DNA of 36,499 nt from Chitinophagaceae bacterium (GCA_947381435.1 CANCVE010000037.1:1-36499); one strand, 5' to 3'. Numbered from the stretch's first letter, positions 1-9,157 are shown. Program-made: numbers and translations. Notes: generated by a model from the sequence alone, not told the origin.

Positions 1-74
1 TCAAGAACATAACCTGTCATTGCAACAAAACGAATTGGGTTTCTTGACCAATTTTCGTACTTACCTAATTCCAT
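1..74 (-). CDS. 5' end of a gene leaving the window, possibly a transposase
   Basis: Reading the reverse strand from an ATG at 74-72 gives an open frame of 24 codons to the window edge, with residues ELGKYENWSRNPIRF followed by MTGYVL. The composition looks coding and no stop is met. The stretch R-F-x-x-M-T-G-Y resembles the N-terminal start of some Bacteroidota DDE transposases, where a '(S/L)TGY..EF..LLP' motif is common. That resemblance is from memory and the fragment is very short, so the transposase call is a guess while the open frame is seen directly. It is divergent from the ABC exporter, with about 100 bp between their starts. Confidence 0.4.
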   Translation of the reverse strand, partial: MELGKYENWSRNPIRFVAMTGYVL

Positions 75-173
75 GCTAATTTAAACGATTCATTAGCCAA
101 ATTATTTCGCATGTGAGTATAATATTTCTAATTGATATAAACTCTATTGACTCATACTATTACTTTTGCTTCA

Positions 174-2021
174 ATGGCTAAGGATAAAGCAACAAAAAAG
201 GTATTTGATTTTAATTTACTCGGACGGTTATTCAAATATGTACGTCCTTACAGTCTGTTTTTTTATACAAGTTTGGCATTGGCAATTTTGATGGCTTTAA
301 TAACGCCACTACGCCCCTACCTCATCCAATTGACTGTAAATAAATCCATTAATTCTGCCTTGCCAATACCAATTTGGTTGCAAAAACTACTATCATTAAA
401 CACAAATAGTACAGTTTTTGAGTTCATCTTTCATATTACTATCTTTCAAATTGTATTCTTATTAATTGAAACAATCTTTAGGTTTCTATTTTCCTTCATA
501 ACATCATGGCTCGGTCAAAACGTAGTAAATGACCTTAGGGTAACTATTTATGAAAAAATAATGAGCCTGAATTTAAGCCAATTCGATAAAACTCCAATTG
601 GTACACTTACCACCAGAACAATTAATGATATAGAAAGTATTAACGATATTTTTAGTGATGGATTAATACCTATAGTTGCCGATATGCTTACCATAATCAT
701 TACCCTAATAACCATGTTTTACATGAATTGGAAGGTGGCATTAGTAAGCTTATTACCTTTTCCAATTCTTATAGTTGCTACCTACTACTTTAAAGAAAGC
801 GTAAACGCTAGCTTCATAAAAGTAAGAAATGCCGTTGCCTCTTTAAACGCTTTTGTACAAGAACACATTACTGGCATGCACATAGTACAGGCTTTTGCTG
901 CTGAAGATAGAGAGTTTAAAAAGTTTAATAAAATTAATACCGAACATAGAGATGCAAACATTAAGGCCATTTTTGCCTACAGTGTGTTTTTCCCTGTTGT
1001 AGAACTAGTGCTGGCACTCAGCACAGGATTACTAGTTTGGTGGGTAGCAGATAACAGGTTGGATGCGGGATTGCTTGTAGCTTTTATTCTTTATCTGAAC
1101 CAAATTTTCCGCCCTTTGAGAATTATTGCCGATAAATTCAATGTTCTACAAATGGGAATGATAGCTGCAGAAAGAGTTTTTAAAGTGATGGATAATGAGG
1201 ATGTGCTGCAAGAAAATCTAAAGTCAAAAGTCGAAAGTCGTGAAGAAGAAATATCAATTAATAATTATCAATTACCAATTAAAGGAAGCATCGACTTTAA
1301 AAACGTTTGGTTTTCGTATATAGATGAACAATATGTACTAAAGAATATATCCTTCTCTGTAAATGCAGGCGAAACCATTGCCTTAGTAGGTCATACTGGT
1401 AGTGGTAAGACTTCTATTATCAGTTTATTAAACAGATTATATAGCATACAGAAAGGAGAGATATTGGTAGACAATATTGATATTGATGATTATCCAATTG
1501 AGAAATTGCGCAGTAATATTGGTGTTGTTTTACAAGATGTATTCCTGTTTTCAGGCTCTGTCATGGATAATATTACACTACGTAACCCATTAGTTTCTAG
1601 AGATAGCGTTATTGAAGCAGCAAAAATGATTGGAATGCACGACTTTATTATGCAACTTCCTAATGGTTATGATTATAATGTAATGGAGCGTGGTAGTACA
1701 CTTAGTCTTGGACAAAGACAATTAATATCATTTGTAAGGGCATTATTATACAATCCTGCAATATTAATACTTGATGAAGCGACCTCTTCAATAGATACTG
1801 AAAGTGAAATATTAATTCAAAAGGCTATTGAAACATTGATTAGTGGAAGAACCTCTATTGTTATTGCGCACAGATTATCTACGATTAGAAAGGCAAATAA
1901 AATTATAGTACTGGACAAAGGGGAAATAAGAGAAATTGGAAACCATGAAGAACTTCTTGCCCACAAAGGGTTTTATAGTAAACTATACGAGATGCAGTTT
2001 GACAAATTAGTAAGCCATTAG
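174..2021 (+). CDS. MsbA-like ABC exporter, fused permease and ATPase
   Basis: A half-transporter of the type I exporter fold: about six membrane helices (residues ~25-320) followed by an ATPase domain. It would work as an inner-membrane homodimer exporting a lipid, drug or peptide; the substrate cannot be told. Visible ATPase motifs are Walker A GHTGSGKT (about 406-413), signature LSLGQ (about 510), Walker B ILILDEAT (about 530) and the H-loop IAHRLS (about 563). I chose the ATG at 174; a TTG at 147 would add nine residues (MTHTITFAS) that do not look conserved. The linker between membrane and ATPase domains (about 350-371) is longer than usual and is encoded by tandem 7-bp repeats (1220-1285), which keep the frame. 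It is monocistronic by position: a hairpin follows the stop and the atp promoter candidate lies beyond. Confidence 0.9.
   Translation: MAKDKATKKVFDFNLLGRLFKYVRPYSLFFYTSLALAILMALITPLRPYLIQLTVNKSINSALPIPIWLQKLLSLNTNSTVFEFIFHITIFQIVFLLIETIFRFLFSFITSWLGQNVVNDLRVTIYEKIMSLNLSQFDKTPIGTLTTRTINDIESINDIFSDGLIPIVADMLTIIITLITMFYMNWKVALVSLLPFPILIVATYYFKESVNASFIKVRNAVASLNAFVQEHITGMHIVQAFAAEDREFKKFNKINTEHRDANIKAIFAYSVFFPVVELVLALSTGLLVWWVADNRLDAGLLVAFILYLNQIFRPLRIIADKFNVLQMGMIAAERVFKVMDNEDVLQENLKSKVESREEEISINNYQLPIKGSIDFKNVWFSYIDEQYVLKNISFSVNAGETIALVGHTGSGKTSIISLLNRLYSIQKGEILVDNIDIDDYPIEKLRSNIGVVLQDVFLFSGSVMDNITLRNPLVSRDSVIEAAKMIGMHDFIMQLPNGYDYNVMERGSTLSLGQRQLISFVRALLYNPAILILDEATSSIDTESEILIQKAIETLISGRTSIVIAHRLSTIRKANKIIVLDKGEIREIGNHEELLAHKGFYSKLYEMQFDKLVSH
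1220..1285 (+). repeat. 7-bp tandem repeats inside the ABC exporter gene
   Basis: Heptamers AAAGTCA, AAAGTCG, AAAGTCG at 1220-1240 are followed by TGAAGAA and a GAA triplet, then ATATCAA, TTAATAA, TTATCAA, TTACCAA and TTAAAGG at 1251-1285. Total length is 66 bp, a multiple of three, so the exporter frame stays open. The first part (1222-1240) matches the intergenic tract at 24287-24305 at 18 of 19 bases. The second part matches the atpF-atpH spacer at 4251-4270. The encoded residues are charged and polar and fall in the linker before the ATPase domain. Confidence 0.75.
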
Positions 2022-2025
2022 ATAC

Positions 2026-2053
2026 AACTGTTTATCTTTTTGAGAAAACAGTT
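2026..2053 (+). terminator. Hairpin just after the ABC exporter stop
   Basis: AACTGTTT (2026-2033) pairs with AAACAGTT (2046-2053), and inside it TCT pairs with AGA after one bulged A, giving about 11 pairs and a five-base loop. There is no following T-run, so it may be an RNA 3'-end stabiliser or weak terminator. It starts five bases past the stop codon. Confidence 0.45.
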
Positions 2054-2113
2054 TAGAAACAATAGTTTACTGACATCTGTTAATAGTTTTTTCAGGCGAT
2101 TTTTTCTGTTGTC

Positions 2114-2145
2114 TTTCATTATTAAGCTCTATCCCCTTATCTTCG
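2114..2145 (+). promoter_or_regulatory. Candidate atp operon promoter
   Basis: TATCTTCG at 2138-2145 matches the Bacteroidota -7 consensus TAnnTTTG at all but one position, and TTTC at 2114-2117 lies exactly 20 bases upstream where TTTG is expected. Transcription would begin near 2152, giving a leader of about 12 bases before the atpB ATG at 2164. The trailing bases GCCG also follow the -7 candidates at 16467 and 32811. Inference from motif and spacing only. Confidence 0.45.
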
Positions 2146-2163
2146 CCGAAATTTTAGAAGGAA

Positions 2164-3270
2164 ATGGTATTGAAAACTAACTTGAAATCTTTATTGGTAG
2201 CGGCTTTCAGCCTTTTTATAGTAATTTTTTCAAATTCAACTTTCGCACAAGAAAACAATCAAAATACCGAATCAGAAGCGAAAAAAGCGGAAGAAAAGTC
2301 GGAAGGTCTCAAGCCTAGTGAGTTGATAATGGAGCATATCATGGACAACCATGAGTTTCACTTTGCAGAAGTAGGTGGAACACATATTTCTTTACCACTT
2401 CCTGTAATTGTCTACTCTCCACAACGTGGTGTATCCGTATTTTCTTCTTCAAACTTTAATCATGGAGAAACTGCTTATCAAGGATATAAATTATCTGAAA
2501 AAGGCATCATTGAAGCTGTAAAAGAAGACGGTTCTTTAGATGAATCTGTAAAAGCTTATGATTTTTCTTTGACGAGAAATGTTGTTCAAATGTTTTTATC
2601 ATTAGGATTGCTTCTATATTTAGTTATTGGAGTGGCAAACAAATACAAAAAGAATGGTGCAAATACTGCCCCTTCTGGTTTTCAAAATGCATTAGAACCT
2701 ATTATTACCTTCATTCGCGATGAAGTTGGCAAGAGTAATTTAGGTCACAAATACGAAAAATACATGCCTTATTTGTTAACTGTATTTTTCTTTATCCTTA
2801 TCAACAATATTGTTGGATTAATACCTGGCACTGCAAATGTTACAGGTAATATTGCTTTCACACTAGTTCTAGCTGTTATATCACTTTTGGTTATACTATT
2901 TAGTACAAACGGTCATTTCTGGATGCACATTTTTTGGCCTCCCGGGGTACCTTTCTTAGTGAAATTAATCTTAATTCCAGTAGAGTTATTAGGTGTATTT
3001 ATTAAACCAGCTGCCTTGATGATTCGTCTTTTTGCCAACATGGTGGCAGGACACATCGTAATAACATGTTTCATTTTATTGATATTCATCTTTGGTTCAA
3101 TGAGTCATGTGGCAGGATGGGGCTTTTCTCCTGTTTCAATTGCCTTTACAATTTTCATTTATTTCATCGAGATATTAGTAGCATTCATACAAGCATTCAT
3201 CTTCACCAATCTTACAGCTGTATTTATTGGTCAAGCCTTAGAAGGTGCGCATGATGAAGCACATCACTAA
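2164..3270 (+). CDS. atpB: F1Fo ATP synthase subunit a
   Basis: Membrane subunit that forms the two proton half-channels against the c-ring. At 368 residues it is longer than the E. coli protein (271) because it carries an N-terminal signal peptide (about 1-28, ending in STFAQ) and an extra polar segment of about 110 residues before the first channel helix, an arrangement typical of Bacteroidota. The essential arginine is seen at about R288 in MIRLFANMVAGH. Five to six hydrophobic helices follow residue ~140. The protein ends in a His/Glu/Asp-rich tail. It is the first gene of the atpB-E-F-H-A operon, with a purine-rich AGAAGGA just before the ATG. No atpI-like gene is present between the exporter and atpB. 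Confidence 0.95.
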   Translation: MVLKTNLKSLLVAAFSLFIVIFSNSTFAQENNQNTESEAKKAEEKSEGLKPSELIMEHIMDNHEFHFAEVGGTHISLPLPVIVYSPQRGVSVFSSSNFNHGETAYQGYKLSEKGIIEAVKEDGSLDESVKAYDFSLTRNVVQMFLSLGLLLYLVIGVANKYKKNGANTAPSGFQNALEPIITFIRDEVGKSNLGHKYEKYMPYLLTVFFFILINNIVGLIPGTANVTGNIAFTLVLAVISLLVILFSTNGHFWMHIFWPPGVPFLVKLILIPVELLGVFIKPAALMIRLFANMVAGHIVITCFILLIFIFGSMSHVAGWGFSPVSIAFTIFIYFIEILVAFIQAFIFTNLTAVFIGQALEGAHDEAHH

Positions 3271-3302
3271 TTATTAAAGAGTCTTTTATTTTTTATTTAT
3301 AA

Positions 3303-3563
<261 letters not shown>

Positions 3564-3592
3564 TACACAGAGTTAGCAAGAACAAATTTTTT

Positions 3593-3625
3593 AAAGTACC
3601 CAAAGCACAGGGCGATGGGTACTTT
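3593..3625 (+). promoter_or_regulatory. Hairpin between atpE and atpF
   Basis: AAAGTACCC (3593-3601) and GGGTACTTT (3617-3625) are perfect 9-base inverted arms around a 15-base loop. No T-run follows, so it looks like an mRNA-stability or processing element, or a partial attenuator, rather than a full terminator. It lies just after the gene for the most abundant subunit. Confidence 0.6.
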
Positions 3626-3695
3626 ACTAATTACATCTAGAAAGTTTATTAGCAAAAGAGATAAAAAAGTTATCTCATTAAAAAATTAAATAAAA

Positions 3696-4190
3696 ATGGA
3701 ATTATTACAACCGGGGTTAGGCTTATTAGTCTGGACTTTAATAGCATTTATAGTTGTTTTCTTTATTCTTAAAAAGTATGCATGGACCTCAATCCTAACA
3801 GCTCTTAAAGAAAGAGAAACTGGAATTGCTGATGCAATATCTTCTGCTGAAAAAGTAAAGTTAGAAATGGCTTCTTTGAAAAATGAAAATGAAGCATTAA
3901 TGAATCATGCTCGTGAAGAAAGAGCAGTAATGATTAAAGAAGCAAAATTTGCATCTGACAAAATGATTTCTGAAGCAAAAGATAAAGCAAAGGCTGAATA
4001 CGATAGGATTATTGCTGAAGCACAACAAGCTATCAACCAACAAAAAAATGCAGCACTTACAGATGTTAAGAATCAAGTGGGTGCTTTGGTTATAGAAGTG
4101 AGCGAAAAAATCTTAAGAAGAGAACTTGCCAACAAATCTGAGCAAGAAAGCTACATCAAACAATTAGCAGAAACAGTGAAGCTTAATTAA
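3696..4190 (+). CDS. atpF: F1Fo ATP synthase subunit b
   Basis: Peripheral stalk subunit, 164 residues, close to the usual 156-170. One N-terminal membrane helix (about 7-27, GLLVWTLIAFIVVFFIL) is followed by a long charged coiled coil rich in Glu, Lys and Ala (about 35-135) and a C-terminal segment (SEKILRRELANKSEQ) that binds the delta subunit. The helix contains the LVWTLIAF stretch common in b subunits. It is fourth-to-last in the operon; the spacer to atpH is filled by 7-bp repeats. Confidence 0.93.
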   Translation: MELLQPGLGLLVWTLIAFIVVFFILKKYAWTSILTALKERETGIADAISSAEKVKLEMASLKNENEALMNHAREERAVMIKEAKFASDKMISEAKDKAKAEYDRIIAEAQQAINQQKNAALTDVKNQVGALVIEVSEKILRRELANKSEQESYIKQLAETVKLN

Positions 4191-4198
4191 TAATTTAT

Positions 4199-4264
4199 AA
4201 TTGACAATTGATTTAAGCAAATTGCTTATAATTCAATTATCAACTAAAAATTATCAATTATCAA
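4199..4264. repeat. 7-bp repeat element between atpF and atpH
   Basis: Left heptamers AATTGAC and AATTGAT (4199-4212) face right heptamers TTATCAA twice (4251-4264). Left and right are near reverse complements, so the transcript could fold with an AT-rich centre that contains AAGCAAATTGCTT. The same heptamer type occurs at 1251-1285 and 20751-20815. Confidence 0.6.
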
Positions 4265-4276
4265 TTAAAAGAGATT

Positions 4277-4840
4277 ATGTCCAACACACGTTTAGCACAT
4301 AGGTACGCCAAGAGTATTATTGATCTTTCGATTGAAAGAAATCAATTACAAGTGGTGTATGCAGATATGAAATACTTGCAAGCTGTATGTAAGGCAAGTG
4401 CTGAGTTTAGAACTTTATTGGCAAGCCCAATCATAAAGGCCGACAAAAAAGAAGCTATCATTAAGGCAGTTACTTCTGCAAATGTTAGCGAACTTACTAA
4501 TGGCTTCACCAAGCTTTTAGTGACAAAAGGAAGAGAAGGAGATTTATTAGAAATATCAAACTCGTTCATTGCTCAATACAATGAATTTAAAGGAATACAT
4601 ACTGTAAAGTTGACTACAGCGGTAGAGATAAGCGAAGAGTTGAAACAAAGTATCCAAGCTACAGCAAGCACTGCAAATACAACTGGATCGATTGAATTGG
4701 AAACTATTATAAACCCTGATTTAATAGGCGGCTTTATATTAGAATTTGATAATAAACTGGTTGATGCAAGTATATTGAGAGATTTAAAAGACGTGAAGAA
4801 GCAATTCTTGAAGAACTATTATGTTTCAACTATGAAATAA
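4277..4840 (+). CDS. atpH: F1Fo ATP synthase subunit delta
   Basis: Stalk subunit (OSCP family) linking the F1 head to subunit b, 187 residues, normal length. The N-terminal helical domain (about 1-105) starts with the typical RLAHRYAKSIIDLS. The C-terminal part has the family pattern around NPDLIGGFILEFDNKLVDASI (about 146-166), which matches the conserved 'GG....g.kviD.Svr..L' signature. It sits 86 bases after atpF and 106 bases before atpA; the latter gap shows nothing beyond AT-rich sequence. Confidence 0.92.
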   Translation: MSNTRLAHRYAKSIIDLSIERNQLQVVYADMKYLQAVCKASAEFRTLLASPIIKADKKEAIIKAVTSANVSELTNGFTKLLVTKGREGDLLEISNSFIAQYNEFKGIHTVKLTTAVEISEELKQSIQATASTANTTGSIELETIINPDLIGGFILEFDNKLVDASILRDLKDVKKQFLKNYYVSTMK

Positions 4841-4946
4841 ATGATTCTTCCGTTTATAAATCTATTTACAAATACATTTCTTTAATAATTAGTACATACA
4901 TAACCAAATTCTTGAAAAAGAGTAACAGGTTAAAAAAACAAACAAT

Positions 4947-6524
4947 ATGGTAGAAATTAAGCCGGATGAAATCTCTGCGATTTTAAGGCAACAATTAAGC
5001 AATTTTAATGCTTCCGCCGACCTAGAAGAGGTTGGAACCGTATTACAAGTGGGTGATGGTATTGCCCGTGTTTATGGTTTGAACGGTGTGCGTAGTGGTG
5101 AACTTGTAGAGTTTGAAAGCGGTGTAAAAGCTATCGCCTTGAACCTAGAAGAGGACAATGTGGGTGTGGTATTGATGGGTGAAAGTGGTGACATTAAAGA
5201 AGGTTCTAAAGTAAAGCGTACAGGACAAATCGCTTCTATTAAAGTAGGTGATGGTTTAGTTGGTCGTGTTATCAATACTTTGGGTGAACCTATTGATGGT
5301 AAAGGCCCTATTGCTGGCGATTTGTACGAGATGCCTTTGGAGCGTAAAGCACCGGGCGTTATCTTCCGTGAACCAGTAAAAGAACCATTACAAACAGGTA
5401 TCAAAGCGATTGATGCAATGATTCCTATTGGACGTGGACAACGTGAGTTGGTAATTGGTGACCGTCAGACTGGTAAAACAGCTATTTGTGTTGATACTAT
5501 CATTAACCAAAAAGAGTTTTACGAAGCTGGCAAACCAGTTTATTGTATATATGTAGCAGTTGGACAAAAAGCTAGTACTGTAGCGGGTGTAATGAAAACA
5601 TTAACCGACAACGGTGCAATGGCTTACACTACAATCGTTGCTGCATCAGCATCTGAACCAGCTCCATTACAATTCTATGCGCCTTTCTCTGGTGCTGCAA
5701 TTGGAGAATTCTTTAGAGATACCGGTCGTCCAGCATTGATTATTTTTGATGATTTGAGTAAACAAGCGGTAGCTTATCGTGAGGTTTCTTTGTTGTTGAG
5801 AAGACCTCCAGGACGTGAAGCATATCCGGGTGACGTATTCTATTTGCATAGTCGTTTGTTGGAAAGAGCCGCTAAGGTTATTGCTAATGACGAGATAGCT
5901 AGCCAAATGAACGATTTACCTGCTTCTATCAAGCATTTGGTGAAAGGTGGAGGTAGCTTAACTGCCCTTCCAATCATCGAAACACAAGCTGGTGACGTAT
6001 CTGCTTATATCCCTACAAACGTAATCTCTATTACCGATGGTCAGATATTCTTGGAAGGTAACTTGTTCAACGCAGGTATTCGTCCAGCTATCAACGTAGG
6101 TATTTCTGTAAGCCGTGTGGGTGGTAATGCGCAAATTAAATCCATGAAGAAAGTGGCTGGTACACTTAAACTTGACCAAGCACTTTTCCGTGAGTTGGAA
6201 GCATTCTCTAAGTTTGGTGGTGATTTAGATCCTGCTACTAAGAATGTAATTGACAAGGGTGCGAGAAACGTGGAAATATTAAAGCAAGCACAATACACAC
6301 CGTTTACCGTAGAAAAGCAAGTTGCTATCATCTACTTAGGTACACAAGGTTTATTGAAAGATGTTGCTGTTAAGAAAGTAAAAGAGTTTGAAGCTCATTT
6401 CTTAATGGAAATGGAAAACAAACTACCTGATGTATTAGCTGAATTTAAGAAAGGTCAATTGAATGATGCTAGCATCAAGAGAATGGTTGACTTAGCTAAA
6501 GGATTAATCCCTGGTTACAAATAA
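4947..6524 (+). CDS. atpA: F1Fo ATP synthase subunit alpha
   Basis: Non-catalytic nucleotide-binding subunit of the F1 head, 525 residues, typical length. It shows the P-loop GDRQTGKT (171-178), the family signature near [14 protein letters not shown] with the arginine finger at about R390, and the N-terminal beta-barrel with [18 protein letters not shown]. It is the last gene of this cluster: a strong terminator follows 21 bases after the stop. In many Bacteroidota atpG comes next, but here it is missing, and atpD/atpC are not in the window either. Confidence 0.97.
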   Translation: MVEIKPDEISAILRQQLSNFNASADLEEVGTVLQVGDGIARVYGLNGVRSGELVEFESGVKAIALNLEEDNVGVVLMGESGDIKEGSKVKRTGQIASIKVGDGLVGRVINTLGEPIDGKGPIAGDLYEMPLERKAPGVIFREPVKEPLQTGIKAIDAMIPIGRGQRELVIGDRQTGKTAICVDTIINQKEFYEAGKPVYCIYVAVGQKASTVAGVMKTLTDNGAMAYTTIVAASASEPAPLQFYAPFSGAAIGEFFRDTGRPALIIFDDLSKQAVAYREVSLLLRRPPGREAYPGDVFYLHSRLLERAAKVIANDEIASQMNDLPASIKHLVKGGGSLTALPIIETQAGDVSAYIPTNVISITDGQIFLEGNLFNAGIRPAINVGISVSRVGGNAQIKSMKKVAGTLKLDQALFRELEAFSKFGGDLDPATKNVIDKGARNVEILKQAQYTPFTVEKQVAIIYLGTQGLLKDVAVKKVKEFEAHFLMEMENKLPDVLAEFKKGQLNDASIKRMVDLAKGLIPGYK

Positions 6525-6545
6525 TAGATTATATATCTTTATAAT

Positions 6546-6576
6546 AAAAAGGCTAACCGATTGGTTAGCCTTTTTT
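6546..6576 (+). terminator. Terminator of the atp operon
   Basis: AAAAAGGCTAACC (6546-6558), loop GATT, GGTTAGCCTTTTT (6563-6575), then further T. Thirteen perfect pairs with A- and T-flanks, so it could also stop the converging reverse-strand gene that ends at 6645. Confidence 0.9.
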
Positions 6577-6644
6577 ATTTTCATAAATTCTTAAGATTTA
6601 ACCTATAATAACGTTTAACTTTCTAGTAGTATACTAATCACGAT

Positions 6645-8132
6645 TTATTGCTCTATCCAAACGATGGAATTGCCTGTACTGTATTCATTTTGTTCCCATA
6701 GTTTATTGTAAGGGTCTTTAATCCACTGTCCATCTACAATAAACTTATATAAGTGCTTACCAAGATTAAGGTGCAGTCTAAATACCCATTTGTTACCCTC
6801 TCTTTTCATTGGTAATCCATGAGGATTCCAATTATTAAAATCACCCGCTATTGAAACTGTTTTAGCTGAAGAATAGCCATTTAAAGAAAAAGTATAATTA
6901 GGTTCCAATACCAAATAACCATTTATTTTACCGTCCTCTCCTATTATATTTAATGGATTACTTGGGTCGCCTATTTCTTTATTATCAACAATAAACCTAT
7001 ACTCATAATTGCCCGGCCCCAATACATAAGGAATTTGCCACCCAGTACTTGTTTTTACAAGTGACAACTCATTATCCTTCCAGAAATTAAATGAACCTAC
7101 TAAGGTTACTTTATTAGCATTTGTAAATCCTTTTAAAACAAATAAATGGGGTTTACCTATAGAAAGTACTGAGTTAAAATCATTAAATTCATTGGGAACT
7201 TTATTTGGATTTGATGGGTCTGCAAACCAATCACTATTGTTTACCACAAACCGATATGTATGTGTTCCATTGGCAAGATAAATAGGTAATTGCCATCCGT
7301 AAGAAGTTCTGATCATCATTAATTGTTGCGACTGCCATTTATTAAAACTCCCTGCCACACTTACTTTCCGCGCTTTTTCATATCCATTCAAAGAAAAAAC
7401 AATGTTAGTTTTATAATAAACAGAATTTATATTTCCTTGGTTATCATTTTCATTCTGTGTATTGTCATGATCAATTGTCCAGTTTCCGTCTATTATAAAT
7501 TTATACCAATATTTTCCAACGCCCAACCTTACATTGGCAATCCAGCCACTATCCTTTTTTATCATTGATAATGCATTTGGATTCCAATTATTGAAACTTC
7601 CTGCAAGCATTACTTTTTTTGCTTTGACATTGCCTTTAAGGAAAAAAGTTACTATAGAATCATTGACTTCAAAAGGGTTTATATTCTTAAATTTATTATA
7701 TCCAAAGATAATATTACTACTTACTGCCGGAAAAAGACCTGTATGTTCGTCTTTATTCTTTTGTGAAAACATTAAGTTCTCCGCAGGATTATTAAATCTG
7801 TCGAATGAAGAAAACGACATACTGAGTATAAACAGTTCTTTATTTCCCTTATCAATTTCCTTCCAACCTTGCTTGTGCAAAGAATCGGTGGCATGTTTTT
7901 CAATAAATCCTTTCAGTCCTAGATTCTGTAGATTATGTTTAGTAATAAAGTTTTCAAGTGAAGCGGTGGAAATGTTTTTACTCAACTCAATCATCATTTT
8001 ACCGTCCTTTACAATAATATGATTTATGGGTTGCTGTGCATAAAGCTGCTTATTGCAAAACAGCAATAGTATTGATAGCAAGCAAACTTGTACCAACGTA
8101 GCACGTGTTATATTGGTACTAACTATTTCCAT
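6645..8132 (-). CDS. Secreted protein with four CBM48/AMPK-type glycogen-binding repeats
   Basis: 495 residues with a signal peptide (about 1-33, ending LYAQQ). After a unique N-terminal region (34-155) come four early-set/CBM48-like repeats at about 160-243, 244-325, 329-409 and 412-495. Each has the pattern 'F.L.G...A..V.(L/V/I)AG.FN.W' followed by 'GW/KW......G...Y.F(I/V)(V/I)(D/N)...W..DP.N'. Such modules bind alpha-glucans in AMPK beta subunits and isoamylases; no catalytic domain is present. Cell-surface or periplasmic glucan binding is therefore likely but inferred. Its first 10 bases overlap the end of the upstream protease gene, suggesting translational coupling. It converges on the atp operon terminator. 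Confidence 0.85.
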   Translation of the reverse strand: MEIVSTNITRATLVQVCLLSILLLFCNKQLYAQQPINHIIVKDGKMMIELSKNISTASLENFITKHNLQNLGLKGFIEKHATDSLHKQGWKEIDKGNKELFILSMSFSSFDRFNNPAENLMFSQKNKDEHTGLFPAVSSNIIFGYNKFKNINPFEVNDSIVTFFLKGNVKAKKVMLAGSFNNWNPNALSMIKKDSGWIANVRLGVGKYWYKFIIDGNWTIDHDNTQNENDNQGNINSVYYKTNIVFSLNGYEKARKVSVAGSFNKWQSQQLMMIRTSYGWQLPIYLANGTHTYRFVVNNSDWFADPSNPNKVPNEFNDFNSVLSIGKPHLFVLKGFTNANKVTLVGSFNFWKDNELSLVKTSTGWQIPYVLGPGNYEYRFIVDNKEIGDPSNPLNIIGEDGKINGYLVLEPNYTFSLNGYSSAKTVSIAGDFNNWNPHGLPMKREGNKWVFRLHLNLGKHLYKFIVDGQWIKDPYNKLWEQNEYSTGNSIVWIEQ

Positions 8133-9139
8133 ATAAACATTTTATTGGTTACAAAGTTAAACCCAATTTTGTGTAATGAAAGAAAATCAAAACCTAAAAC
8201 GCCGTCTACACATTCACCAAATGAAAAACAAGACTTCTCCAGGTTTGTAATTACCACGGGAAGATTATTAATAATATTAGTACCAATTTTAAAGTTTCGC
8301 ATTTCTCCATATAAGGCTTCTACCTTTTTACTGCCCGATCCTGCTAATGAAATTCTTTGATTGATGGTAACTTGTTCAAATATTTTATTAGGTAATCTAC
8401 TATCCAGAATATTTGTTTCTGCACCACAATCTATCACAAATTTCAGCTTTTTACCTGCCATTTCCGATCTTACAATTACTTTATTCTCTAAAATGTTAAT
8501 TGGAACTGTGTTGTAAGCCAAGGAGTCTTTAAGCATATCTGCCTTGTAAGTATTCGATTCTTTCCTTGCAATATGGTGTAAATAAATCAGGTTCTTTTCA
8601 TAGTCGATAATCAATTCGCATTGTTTAAACATCGCCATACCAAGTAATCCCAATATTTTTACGCCTTTACTATTTTCTATATGCCCAAGGCTAAGCATAT
8701 CCGCCTCTACTTTATGGTAATGAAAACTTCCAAAAGAAAGATTGGGTAATTCTGTTCTGTTTACAACAGGATTTGTGCCCGAAATACTTCCTTGGTCTTC
8801 GTCATTGTGTGTGGTGGTAGAATAATTCCGAAAATAGGTAAGGTTCAACACTAGTCCGGGTGCGCCTGTATCTAAAATAAAATTTCCTTGAATGGTATCT
8901 GCTTTTGCCTGAATAAGAATCAGGTTTCCTGCGCGGCTAAATGGTATTATGCAAGATGGATTATCGGTAGTTATTACGGGATCATTATAGTTAGTAAAGA
9001 TTTTATTTAGATTTAATTCTGCGGTATCTATTGCAGAAATATTCTTGCTAACAATCACTGGAAGCAAACTACTTTTTGTACTGCCCAAACAGCACAAAAG
9101 TAAGCAAATTCCCATAAGGCTTTTAGCAATCCCAAACAT
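8123..9139 (-). CDS. Secreted retropepsin-like aspartic protease, duplicated
   Basis: 338 residues, hydrophobic N-terminus (about 5-20), probably exported. There are two retropepsin-like halves in one chain. The first carries the active-site motif FILDTGAPG (D90-T91-G92) and ends near GLLGMAMF...LIIDY. The second carries FVIDCGAET (D237-C238-G239) and ends near GVLGFDFL. Two Asp triads in one polypeptide could pair like the lobes of pepsin. The second triad has Cys where Thr or Ser is usual. Substrate is unknown. The gene overlaps the CBM48-repeat gene by 10 bases, so the two are probably made together. Confidence 0.8.
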   Translation of the reverse strand: MFGIAKSLMGICLLLCCLGSTKSSLLPVIVSKNISAIDTAELNLNKIFTNYNDPVITTDNPSCIIPFSRAGNLILIQAKADTIQGNFILDTGAPGLVLNLTYFRNYSTTTHNDEDQGSISGTNPVVNRTELPNLSFGSFHYHKVEADMLSLGHIENSKGVKILGLLGMAMFKQCELIIDYEKNLIYLHHIARKESNTYKADMLKDSLAYNTVPINILENKVIVRSEMAGKKLKFVIDCGAETNILDSRLPNKIFEQVTINQRISLAGSGSKKVEALYGEMRNFKIGTNIINNLPVVITNLEKSCFSFGECVDGVLGFDFLSLHKIGFNFVTNKMFIWK

Positions 9140-9157
9140 TCAACTAGTTTATGTTCA

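Noticed and set aside
147-173. TTG start for the ABC exporter
   Set aside because: The ATG at 174 gives a more usual N-terminus and the added residues look non-conserved.
7323-8022. Two + strand frames opposite the CBM48-repeat gene
   Set aside because: They are antisense to a protein with four clear domain repeats; their own sequences are low-complexity hydrophobic.
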